DNA of 64,000 nt, from positions 12,941,001 through 13,005,000 of the forward strand of contig JAVTVX010000024.1 in the NCBI GenBank assembly GCA_033439265.1, given 5' to 3'. The notes below the pieces were generated by a model. That model did not search any database. It was not told the origin of the DNA and saw only the letters and a list, made by a program, of their open reading frames with translations. The stretch is from Dillenia suffruticosa (taxonomy: Eukaryota > Streptophyta > Magnoliopsida > Dilleniales > Dilleniaceae). The translations under genes were made by a program, and so were the position numbers. Positions 46,011 to 57,099 of the stretch are shown here, piece after piece; the first letter of the stretch is position 1; each line of letters begins with the position of its first letter.

Positions 46011-48095
46011 TATATCCACTGAATTAAAAATTATCATTAAGTATATTTCTTATTTTTATTGAACTTTTCCAAAAAGAATTTTGGATAATTTAAGTATCAT
46101 TAAGTATCTTTCTTATACCACAATTATTAACATTATAATGACTAAACTTTTATAACTTAAAGAATCGAACAATTTAAAATATAACTCCGCACGTGATTGG
46201 TCACAGTATAAATAAGAGATTTCAAGGTGAGAAGAGAAAAAGGGGAAGATGGAGAGAGTTTTTTTTTTTTTTTTTCTTTTGTTTTTTTAGGAGCATTTTG
46301 ATAATTTCACTTGGGGTTAATTTTTTTTTTTTTTTTTTTTGGTTTACTCACAATGGACGATATTTCAAAATTTTTGTTTTTGTATAACATTTTCTGGTTT
46401 TACTAAGCCTTTGTAATATTTGCAAGATGTGTGTGTAATCTATCATTTCTTTTATAAAATTCATATAAGAAGTATATTTCTAGTTGAAAAGACAAATGGT
46501 TCAATCAACTAATCAAAATATTTTATTATTAAATTTTTTATCACAGCCTTCAATCAACTATTTATGAGTACAACATTATAATGTTTGAAATTTTAGATGT
46601 GGGGATGACTTTAGGGGAATGATGCATTGAAATAATGCACCTCATAGCTAACATTGCCACTACTTCTTATGGGGGGGAGGGGGGTTGCTAAGCTAAGCAA
46701 TGAAGGGAAAAGATGAGACAATGGTTTCAAGTGTGAAAAACTTATCTTTTCTTTCTATTTTTGCTACATTATTACCGTTTCAATTTGAATTATGCCAAAA
46801 ATTGTATTATACATTTATTTGTTTATAATATGTTTTTAAATCGGGAGGGAGATAGATTGAGATCGGATGTAAATGATTTTTATCGACTCCAATCTTCATA
46901 TAAATCTAAAACAAAAATTTGATAGAATTTATAAACTCTGAAAAAATGAAAATTATTTTTTCATAAATAATTTAAATTTTTCGTAATATTATTAAAAATT
47001 GTGTGTAATGTGGAAACAGGCCCACCATATCAGTCGTCCATTCCAGCTTTCTAAGGCACTTCCCTCGAGAAGAGGAAATGAAAAGAAGCAAAAAGGGTGC
47101 AGAGGCAGACAAGCATGATTGTAGCCTTTTTCTTGCAAACAGAAAATTTGCATCTTCAGAAACAAAAAGGAACAAATGTACCTGCGAGGAATTGCCATAT
47201 AGTAAATGCCCTTTGTCTCCCTCGTGGACTTTAACCAGACACCACCAAAAAATCCCCACTCATTGCTTTCTTTAAAGTTTTACCCTATTTGGATTTCTGA
47301 TTGGCTTTTCGAAAAAAATCCACGCAAAAAAAAAAACAAAAAAACAAAAACAAATGAAAATTTACCCTGTTCTCTTCACGTTTTACCCCTTCATTCACAC
47401 GGGGGTTAAGAGTTATATTGATGTGAGTTTGATGCCTAAATGATCAAATTATTAAAACTTGTGGGATGCAACAAATTTTTTAACACTAACATTTCTTCAA
47501 TTTTATAAATATTTCAACGTGTTAAATTAATTAATCTTTATATAAATTTTTTTTTATTTATAGGTTTTTCATATTTAATAAATTATATATTATTTTTTTG
47601 TGATTAATAATTACATTATTTAATCATTTTAAATTATTATTGTAAAATATGAATATTCTATTATTTTTATAAAATAATTAATATTTATAAAATGTCATTT
47701 TTTTGTATGATTTCATATTTATTTTCGTTTTCGTGGAACCTAGGTACCATGTGTATTTAAAAAGTTATTTATATAAAGGAGATATTTTTTTAAAAGAAAA
47801 AAAAAGATAAATTTTAGACAAAAATGTGAGAAAAAAGAATTATAGGCAAAAATTATTTTAAGAAATTTTTTAAAAAATAATAATAATAATTTAATTAAAT
47901 TAATTAAAATATAATTTTATCAAGAGAGAAAGAGAAAGAGAGCGGGGGCGGGGGAGCGAGAGAATTCAACCTGTTTTTGTAAGAAAGTAGACTTGAGATT
48001 GCGGGAGTTCTTGGAAATATGAGACAAAATTAAAACCCAATCGAGAGGAAGAACAAGTGAGAGAAATTGAAATTAAATCAAAACCTAATTGATTG

Positions 48096-48130
<35 letters not shown>

Positions 48131-50640
48131 AATATCTTAAACATATTTTATTAATAAAGTAATTTTATTATTAGTAAATTCAAAAATTTTTTAATATATT
48201 TTGTGCAATGTGTAATTGTTATTGTTGCCGACGTAAGCACTTAAAAGGTAATATTTGATAGTGCAATACGATATTCCTCGATAATTGCACTAAAATTGAA
48301 TTCGGATGGTTTTGGTTTAAACAACTACAATGATGGTTCCAATTTTAATTAATGAATAGAAAGCTTTCCGTTTGTTTTCGGTTTTACAATTATTTTAATT
48401 TTATTTTGATTTATTTACGGTTTTTTAGGGTTATTTTTATTTTTTTTTTATGATTCTTATATATATATATTTTTAAAGATTTTTCGTGATTTGTATCATT
48501 AAATGGTTCTTTAAAACATTTGCTCTGAATTAAAATTGAATCACTGACGTAATAATTTCGATTCTAGAACTAAACCAGAATTACTTTTAAAATTCTAATT
48601 TGATTTTATAAAATTTGATTCCGATTAGATTTTAATTTGGCACTAGAACCTTGCGCATGCTTAACTAAAATTATAAATAGTAATTGTTTAGGGTGTAATA
48701 TTTTTAATTAAATTAGAAAATAATAAAATAATACACGTGGTTCTTTTAAAATAGTATTATATATCATATCTCAAAATTTAGAATTTAATTACGTATGTAT
48801 TAAAAGTTTTAAAGAATTTTAAAAAAAAATATCTTCTTATATTTAATAAGTTCAACAAAATAATAAAACAAAATTAATAATATATAAATGATTTTTTATG
48901 TAAAGAGTAATGCTAGACATAACAAATGAGTTTTGAACGAGTTGAATTAAATACTCAAATGGTTGGAATCAAATGAAATTAATTTTTATTATAAAGTAGG
49001 TGAAAATAAACTTGTATGAACTATTATGTAAATATTTAATTTGTTTAATTTAAATTTTATTTATTTTTTATAATATTAATGTAAGCAAAATAAAAATTAT
49101 TATTTTTTATTTAATTTATCAATATTTGATAATTAATTTATTAATTTTAATTAATTTTATTCTATCATTGGCAAGTTTATCCAGGAATGAACTCTCTTAA
49201 TTTTTTTTTTTTTAAATTTAGTATTTTTATGGTTAGAACAATATGATGTTCGTATAGTTGTCCTTTGAAGGAAAGAAAATGTAGCTTTAGAGGTCGGAAT
49301 TTTCCAATAGTCGGCGCCGTCTCTCCCAATGCATATGCATGTATAGACGTGCTGCGTAAGTCTCAAGTTTCAAGTTCTCTCCCAAATAGAGACGTGACTG
49401 ATCGAATTTTTTTTTTCCCCCCGTAAGAATTCGAGGTTACATCTTTTCTCTCTTCTCCAGCCGTCCGATTCTCCTTGAATTTTGCCCCCCGATTTTCCAT
49501 TGGACGGTGTTGTGGGTGGGCCTTGATCTTTTTATTATTTTCACCTTTAATATTGGGATGTCTATTAATTTAATTTAAATATTATAAAATTTATTAAAAA
49601 TTTTATTTTTTTAATTTTTTAATTTTTAAATTTAAAATATTTAATGAAAAGAGTAAAATATCTCGTCGAATTGATACTGTATTCTGGCCTTTGGCTTCAG
49701 CTGCTTCTATGCCTCCGTGGTTGACTTTTTTTATTGGAAAGGGATATTGGGAAGGGAGGAGGGCATATTTGGAAAAGAAAATATTGAGTTTTGTAGATAT
49801 TAAAAATTTTGATTTGTCAACATGTGAGGTGTATTAGGAGGACCAAAGAACACGGCTTAAATAATTACCTCAGATTTCTTGTTCATTAATATAGGAAACT
49901 GAGTAAAAACTCAGATATGATTTTGCGACACTCTGAAATTAAGTGGAAGCTTTGGTTCTTCATCCAAACAAATGTTGAGGCCGGCTACAATAGCCAAAAT
50001 TCAATTTGATATATGCAAATATGGTCATAAAAGCCTCCAAATTGTTTTTAAAATTTCTATAATTAGAAAAATTCCTAATAATATTATTAAATATATAAAT
50101 AATCTTAATTTTATGATTATTTTTAAATATTTTTTCAGAATATTAGTGTCATATTAGTATTATATAATGTCATATTAAATTATTTTTAAATTATTTTTAT
50201 CAAGGGATTGACCCTCCAATCAAACTCTTTTAATTAAAAAAAATAATTTTAAAATAAAAATTATTTATATTTTTAATGTTGTGATTAAAATTTTGCCTTA
50301 TAATTGCTTTTACAACGTTCCATCACACCTAAAGCTTATGAGAAATTAGTACAAAAATCTTAATTTTGTTGAGAGGAACGTTTTGGTTGGTAATAATGAT
50401 TAAGGTGAGGGCAGAATGGTAATTGAAGTAAAGGGGTTGCCCCCAAATGTGGTACGACAAATTGAACCTGTGTCCAAACAGGTGTCTTTTCTTTCGTTGC
50501 ACCAAAATGAATTTTTTTTAAATAAAAGGAACAAAATAAAAAAGAGAAGGAAATTGTTTTATATTATATTAAATTATTTTTCCTCTTCAAGGGGAGAAAA
50601 CAGTAGAAAGCCTATAATGTGGTAGGGAGCGATGATGACG
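46011..50640. other. AT-rich intergenic region, no gene recognised
   Basis: T-runs lie at 46259-46275 and 46321-46341. GA and (CT)n tracts lie at 47925-47965 and 48099-48129. A less AT-rich patch without known coding sequence lies at 47000-47280. Words of GGTTTT/AAACCAG type at 48300-48660 recall hAT sub-terminal DNA, but no ends were found. Confidence 0.5.
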
Positions 50641-50695
50641 ACATTAGCGTATTACGAATTATGGGGAACAGTAGAGAGTGTGTGTGTGTGTGTGG

Positions 50696-50731
<36 letters not shown>

Positions 50732-51070
50732 TCAAAGGCAATGGAAAAAAGAGCAGTAAAGTGGGTCTAATAAGTAATGATTTCGGGGGGATCAGAAGCT
50801 CGTGATGAGAATTTTTCCTTTGCAGGAGGCTGATCCTCCTCTTCAATTTCAAACGCACCCACATGACCTTGTGCGACTTCTCTCTCTCTCTATCTACCCC
50901 CTCTCTCTCTCTCCCCCTCTCCGCAGACCAAAATCATCCTTCTTTTAAAGCCAGACCAGAGGGATATTGATATTCAGACGGTGATAACGCAGGCAGCGTT
51001 TGGAGGGCACAAACTCGAAACAGTAGGGAATTTTATTTTTTTTAATTCTTTTAGGAGAGACTCTTTTTGA

Positions 51071-51101
<31 letters not shown>

Positions 51102-51173
51102 TTCTTAGTTTTGTTAGAAGATAAAAGGATAGGAAAGTAGGAAAGAGGAAGAAGGGAAGAGGGGGCAAAAAGA
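50641..51173 (+). promoter_or_regulatory. Probable promoter and CT/GA-rich 5' leader of the GARP gene
   Basis: Upstream of ATG 51174 lie a (GT)n-(GA)n tract (50679-50728), a pyrimidine patch of CTCTCTCTC type (50878-50930) and a (GA)n tract (51074-51099). CT-rich leaders and Y-patches are common in plant promoters, and GA repeats are known binding sites of BBR/BPC GAGA-binding proteins. No convincing TATA box was singled out, and the transcription start is not known. Confidence 0.45.
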
Positions 51174-51469
51174 ATGGGAAGTTGCAGAAGAAATGGAGCG
51201 GTTAGACGGTACATAAGATCAAAAGCTCCTCGCTTGAGATGGACACTTGATCTTCACAACTGTTTTGTTCATGCTATTGAAAGACTTGGTGGACAACATA
51301 GTATGCTCTCTCTCTCTCTCTCTCTCTCGATCTCGATTGATCTGTTAATATTATGAATAATCTTTCTCTATTTATTATTCATCTATCTGTAGAGGCAACA
51401 CCAAAGCTTGTTCTTCAGTTAATGGATGTTAGAGGCCTCACAATTTCACATGTCAAAAGCCATCTCCAG

Positions 51470-51511
<42 letters not shown>

Positions 51512-52755
51512 CCCCCCCTCGCATGGACAATACAGACAAACATTTCCCTTGTTATTTTTGCCGATTTAGTTTCATGGGTTGTTTTTGTTCCCTTGAGAGC
51601 AGATGTATAGGAGCATGAAAAGTGATCAGACCAGACAAGGTATATACTATGACTTTCGCCAACCGTATATTATCCATACAAGACATGCATATTTATGTCC
51701 CTTTAAAAAGGAAAGAAAGTCTTCCTCCCTTCCTTTAGACACTTAGCTGTCTTGTTTTCCCCTATTGGTATTTCTTCAAGTCCAGTATCAAAGTTTTTTG
51801 GAATCCTTTGTTGTGGCAACTTAGGGTGTTGATTTGCTTTTGCTTCATTTATTGCTTCTCTCCTTTTTTTTTTTGCTAAAAAGATTGACGACAGAATAAA
51901 ATGCACTGTCCTCTTAAATCTTCTAATATTGGCATTTCAAGATGATGATGAATCCCACACAATCTCCTTCTCTCCCCCATTTTAAATGCTGTCTCTCCCT
52001 CGCTCGCTACATTTGCTCTTTCTCAGTTCTACTGACATTTTGTTTTTGTTGTTGCGGGTTTTGTTAATTTTTTTTTAATTAAAAACAGATAGGATCCATT
52101 CAACACAAGGAGGAAAACATTCATTAGAAGATCATGAGGGGTGTGTTGATGAAGAATCAGATTCAAAGTTCACTTGCAACTCTCACACGTCGAAAAGGTA
52201 AATAAAAATGAAATACCCGTTTAGCTTCTTCTTCTTCTTCTTCTTTTTTTTCAAGGAAACTAATTATTTTATTTTGTCTTAGAATCAGAGTTGCAAATCT
52301 CAATGAAATTGGAAAGTAAGTTATGAATAGTAAAAGCAACAAGTAGAAGAAACAAAAAGAGGATATAGGATAGGCAGGCATTGCATTGTCTTATCATGAG
52401 ATGAGATATTTTTTTTTCTTTTGAGGTTTTCTTTTTCTGAGAATTTTTAATCAATTCTTTTCGGCCTGTTGGTTGGATATTAGAGCAAGAATCGAGACGA
52501 GCAGTTCAATCTCTGAGAAACTGCAATGCAGGCAAAGAATATATGAGGCAGTCTCGAATCCGTACGATTTTGATGATTATCTACAGAAAAGAGGAGATGC
52601 AATGAAAAAGAATGAGGTTGAGGAGCAACAACGCGCTAACACTATAAATGAAATTAAAGCTCATCCAAACACTTCCTTGCCACCCCATCATCTTTGCAAC
52701 CTCAATCCTTTCGGATTTGCAGTCCAAGAAGAATCTGATTTTCTTGTGGTACAAC

Positions 52756-52801
<46 letters not shown>

Positions 52802-54501
52802 TGATGAAAAATGGAGTTGAGTGCAATGTTGGGTCGTCCTTATTTTCAACTTTAAACCGATGTCTTTTTGGCTGTTTTTGCCATTAATATTCGTACATAG
52901 TCTACCCATGACTTCTGAAAAGCTTGGAATATTCATTTTTTTTCTTAGCATACAATCATTTCTTTTTTAAAATTATTCTTTTGGGGCTTGGTTTCTTTCT
53001 TTAATTCCTTACATTACAATGTTCCGAATTTATATATTGTATATTATATTCCATTTTTAATAATCAATGTTAAACGTGATACTGTTAGGCTTTGAGGAAC
53101 ATACATCTGATTTTTGCATTATCCATGTGGGGCATATTTTAGTATGGTATCATTCCAAGATATATCAAAACCAACATAAATACTATTAGGGTTGCAATTT
53201 CATTTATACATTATACTACATTCAAAATATCCTACTAACAAAAAAAAAAAAAAAAATGTAGAAACTGTCTCTATTTTTTTTTTGGTTCCCATCACGGGTA
53301 TACAGAGTGATGTTTTTGATTAATTCTGTTCGAATATATCCGGAGGTTTTATTTAATTTAGGGAATGACTTAGGTATAATTTTTTTTATTCTTATATTTT
53401 AAATTTAAAATTTTGTTAAAAAATCTATCACTTTATCTTGTTAGACTATCTCTCTCTTCTCAAAAATGCTAGGTTTATATTCAGCGGCAATCCCGGAGAT
53501 AAGTGGTGGTCAGCATTGTATTGCCATAGCTAGGTGGTTACTTCGGGCAAGGGTCAGCAAAGTTTACAATTTAAGAAAACCTGAAGAAAAAAAGAGGGTA
53601 TTTTTTTTTGTTGGTACCATGGTAAGGTTACCAATCCACTATCTAGGGTTTCGTCTCGATTAATCTGAGTCGATCGTTTACAGGATTCAATTGAAGGGAT
53701 AGATCTCTCGGTATTGATTTTTTTATTTCTATAAGGATCGAACTTCTAATCATAATTAATGATATCAGTCTCTGAATCAACTTTTTCATTGGATGTGGGT
53801 AAAAGAGGGTGTTTTTGTGATATGGGGTGAGGTTCGGTGGTCCTCATATATATTTTGATAATTTCAAGTGGACCCCATCCTATTTTGCTATAGGGTGGAA
53901 TTTGGGACTCCCTTCAATGCCACGCAGCAAATTGACTTGCAGACTCTACAGAGGACAGTTTCTCCGTTGGGGCAAAAACAAATAGGATTCCTGTTGTGCA
54001 GTATAATAGTACGGCCAACCCCCCCCCCCCCCCCCCACACACACACATTATCTCGAATGACTAATATTATAATAAAATTAAAGTATACTAGATTTATTTA
54101 TTTATTTATTTTTTTAACTATATGGGTATTGAAAACTATAATATATTTCACCGTTTCGGCGGAGAAATAATAATGGCTTATGTGATAATAAAACACAGGT
54201 GGGCAAAGGGATGGACTCGAAGCTTAAATCATCATCATCAACAACAAAGACATGCCACATGGGGAATGAAAGAAGTGGAGATGAGAAAAAAGATGAAGAG
54301 ATTGATGGTTGTGGGCTCTCATTGTCTCTATTGCATCATAATCCTTCAATCCAAAGAAACAACGGTTATTCTTCAACAAGTGAAATTAGTGTGACATTCT
54401 CAACATGCTCTAACTTCAGCAGAGACTGCGCTGCTACTTCTACTTATTCCCAAGACCATGCCCTTAATTTGGATCTCTCCATCTCTCTTTGGGGCGCCTG
54501 A
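51174..54501 (+). CDS. GARP/G2-like MYB-type transcription factor with EAR motifs
   Basis: Six exons: 51174-51300, 51393-51469, 51603-51639, 52089-52197, 52484-52748 and 54199-54501. All introns are GT...AG and phases are consistent. They join to 305 codons ending in TGA. The product is a predicted nuclear DNA-binding repressor. Residues 17-74 form the single MYB-like GARP domain (KAPRLRWTLDLHNCFVHAIE, LGGQHKATPKLVLQLM, GLTISHVKSHLQMYRSMK), with the SHLQMYR hallmark at 65-71. It is closest in wording to the Arabidopsis At1g14600/At2g38300-type MYB-like group. The C-terminus has LSLSLL (245-250) and LNLDLSISL (294-302), two LxLxL EAR-type motifs that in other plant factors recruit TOPLESS-type co-repressors. 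The domain is intact and no stop interrupts it. The exon 5 donor could shift by three bases. The start was chosen because the frame opens with MGSCRRNGAVRRYIRSKAPR, usual for the family. Target genes cannot be told. Confidence 0.88.
51301..51392 (+). other. Intron 1 of the GARP gene with (CT)n beside the donor
   Basis: The donor GTATGC is followed at once by (TC)n to about 51328. The acceptor is CTGTAG. The intron is 92 bp and splits the codon for Lys43 after its first base. Confidence 0.85.
51470..51602 (+). other. Intron 2 of the GARP gene with (CT)n beside the donor
   Basis: The donor is GTTCTC, with (TC)n running directly from the splice site to about 51507, then a C-run. The acceptor is GAGCAG. 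The donor is weak (no purine at +3), and the repeat itself forms its intronic part. Confidence 0.8.
52749..54198 (+). other. Intron 5 of the GARP gene (about 1.45 kb)
   Basis: The donor is GTACAA and the acceptor ACACAG. (TC)n begins ten bases after the donor (52759-52797), and a C-run with (CA)n lies at 54019-54048. The frame at 53466-53663 inside it has no supported function. Confidence 0.75.
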
Positions 54502-54720
54502 TTTCTCCACCGGGCCAATGTTTTTCTTTTTGATTTTGTGGGTTTTGGAAAGGATGGATTTAGATTTTTATTAGTAATTAAAAATATATCTATGAATTAG
54601 AGGCCTTCTATTTTTACTTAATCCTTTCTTTTAATGAGAAACGGGGAGAGAATTAGGGAGTCATGTACGCAATTATATCTTAATTTTTTTTTTTTAAAAT
54701 GACCCGCGGGAAAAAGAAAT
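54502..54720 (+). other. Probable 3' untranslated region of the GARP gene
   Basis: AT-rich DNA after the stop. No perfect AATAAA was seen close by. AATTAAAAATATA near 54574 may serve, as plant signals are loose. The copia element's LTR remnant begins shortly after. Confidence 0.35.
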
Positions 54721-54724
54721 TTTA

Positions 54725-55123
54725 GAGATAATCTATATTTCTCGCGGGTTGAACCCGCAACAGGCTATGTCGACTAACTTGTGAGCAGGAATGAGTGAAA
54801 TTATGGTAGGTTTGCTTGTTCCTACAAAAAGAAGTGTAAGTGTTTACGTAAACAATGGTAAGTTCATATAGCACCTGTGAAATTAGTAGCGAAATTAGTA
54901 GCATAAACTATTTTAGAATTGTGAATTTGAAAATTCAGATAAAGTTTGGAAGTGGACAGACAACAAGAAGGTGGAATCATTATAAACTATATCTTTTATT
55001 TCTTTATTTCTCTTCTATTTCCTGTGCTTCTTTATTCACAAATTAATTTCTTTTTAATTTTACAGAAGCAAAAAATTTTAGATAGCTTATTTATCCCTCT
55101 AGATTATTGCATCAATGTCTACA
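54725..55123 (+). repeat. 5' LTR, terminal part, of the copia element (left boundary uncertain)
   Basis: It ends CCCTCTAGATTATTGCATCA...CTACA two bases before the primer site, the usual ending in this branch. The GTCGAC-type repeats of the other LTR are not seen here apart from a single GTCGAC near 54770, so only the terminal portion appears to be present. The start was not fixed. Confidence 0.5.
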
Positions 55124-55125
55124 AT

Positions 55126-55137
55126 TGTTATTAGAGC
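55126..55137 (+). other. Primer-binding site of the copia element
   Basis: TGTTATTAGAGC, two differences from the initiator-Met-tRNA site TGGTATCAGAGC, just after the LTR end CTACA. Confidence 0.7.
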
Positions 55138-55146
55138 AGACCATCT

Positions 55147-55185
55147 AGAAAGGGTTAAACAACCTTAGGGTTAAACAACCTTAGC
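55147..55185 (+). repeat. Tandem duplication of a 17-bp unit in the leader
   Basis: GGTTAAACAACCTTAGG-type unit twice in a row between the primer site and gag. Confidence 0.7.
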
Positions 55186-55200
55186 AAAAAAGATCTATAG

Positions 55201-57060
55201 ATGGCACTAAATGGTGATAGCATTCCTTTTGAAGCTTGCTCCATGAATAGAGCTCCATTTTTCAAAGGAAATAATTATGGTTACTGGAAGTAACGTATGA
55301 AGAATTTTATCATAAGTCAAGATGAAACTGTTTTGGAAATAATTGAAAAAGGTATAGAATTCCCAAAAGAAGAGATTGATGGGGTTAGAGTATCAGTGAA
55401 GATGAAAAACATGATCCCTAAGAAGAAAAAGGCCTATAGAGCAAATTGTAAGACTATCAATTTGCGTCACCTAGCATTAAGCCTAAATGAGTACAATAGA
55501 ATTTCTTTTTGCATTACCACAAAAGAAATCTGGGAAACGCTTGAAACAACTTATGAAAGCACCAAACAAGTAAGGAAGAATGAGATAAGGATGCTCGAGC
55601 AAAAATGCGAGACTTTCAAGATGAAGGATAGTGAGAGCGTCAGAGACATGATAACATGGTTTAACACCATCACTATTGAATTGAGACTATTGGGTAAGGG
55701 AATAAGCCAAGAAGACATGGTGGATAAGGTTTTTCAATACATGCCAAAATCGTGAGAAGTCAAAGTTATTGTGATCAAAGGATCAAAAAACTTGGAACTT
55801 GCAATGGATCAGTAGGTGGTGTCGTTAACAACTCACGAAATGAAGAGAAACTCCGAAGGTAGTTTAAATGAAGAAAGAGGAAAATTTATAGGTTTAAAGG
55901 CTAAAAGTGAAGAAAACAGCTCTGGTAATGATGAAAAAGAAGATATGACTATTCTCACTCAAAAATTCAAAAAGTTTACGATGAGGAAAAGAAATAAGGG
56001 GCGAGAAGAATTCAAGAAACCTAAACAGAAAGATGAGAATAGGTGTTTTAAATGCAAGAAATTAAGCCACATTAAAGCTAAATGTTCTCAAGCCAAGAAG
56101 GCAGATAGAAGGGGGAAGAAGAGTAAGAAGAAAGCCTTGGCAACTTGGAGTGATGAGGATAGTGGCTTGCATGACGAAGGTGCTGAACAAGAACAAGCCA
56201 ATCTTTGTTTCATGGCAATTGAGGATGAGCAAAATGACGAGATAACACACTCTTCTTCTTATTTTTCTGACTCGGATGATGAATTATCATTGGATGAAAT
56301 GCATGAAGCATTATTAAAGTCACTTAGAGATCTTAAAAGGATGACTAAGAAAAATAGCATGCTAAAAAGAGAAATGGAAAAATTAGGGGAAAAAAAGAAA
56401 GAGAAAAAGATAAGCTGAGATTAGAAAATGAAATTCTAAGAAAATAAAATAGTTCACTAGAACATGACATGGACTTCCAGCATGCTAGCTTAGAAGACAA
56501 AAACAATGAAGTAAATGAATTGAAGATTGAAATTGAAGTTGCAAAGAATATAAACATAAATGTATGCAATAAAGAAAAAAAAAATGAAACCATAGAAAAA
56601 GAACTAAAGTTAGAAAAAGAAAAGAACACAAGATTAAGCTTTTAACCAAATAAATTCATCCTGGAACAAGATAAATTGGACCTAATACTAAGAGTCCAAA
56701 AGGCTATCTATGACAAGGCTGGATTAGATTACAACCCATGTGCCACTGCCCTGCGTTAATGATTCCTTTGGTATTACAACTTTTACCACAATGATGCTAA
56801 GAAACTATATAGTTTTTTTTGTCCCTAGTTCAAAGAACTCAAATCCAAATACTAGATGTAACCATTGCATGAGATTAGGACATAATACATTTCATTGTAA
56901 GCTTAGAAAAAAAAATTAGCACAAATCAAGCCAAAAGAATTGCATTTCATACTAAATGCACATATTGCCATAGGATTGAACATAGCATGGATAAATGTTG
57001 TTTCAAGAGCACAATATTTAGGAAAATAACAATGCAATGGGTGCCAAAAGATGTTTTAAG
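55201..57060 (+). pseudogene. Gag region of the copia element
   Basis: Blocks typical of copia Gag: APFFKGNNYGYWK, then TKEIWETLETTYESTKQVRK and LEQKCETFKMKDSESVRDMI (UBN2-type core). There follow a basic region with a CFKCKKLSHIKAKC zinc knuckle (56045-56090) and an acidic Ser/Asp segment plus long coiled-coil-like Lys/Glu-rich stretch (56250-56640), as in SIRE-type Gags. A second Cys/His cluster lies near 56860-57000. Broken. Confidence 0.88.
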
Positions 57061-57099
57061 GAATAACACTGCCGGACCCAAGAAAATCTAGGTACGAAA

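Noticed and set aside
47000-47280. Possible gene in a patch of balanced composition
   Set aside because: Frames on both strands lack any recognisable domain and there are no convincing splice sites.
48250-48660. GGTTTT/AAACCAG-rich patch that could be the end of a hAT element
   Set aside because: No inverted termini or 8-bp duplication could be found.
53466-53663. Frame with ISGGQHCIAIARWLLRA resembling an ABC-transporter signature
   Set aside because: It lies within intron 5 of the GARP gene, lacks Walker motifs and neighbouring domains, and is best explained by chance or a short unrelated fragment.
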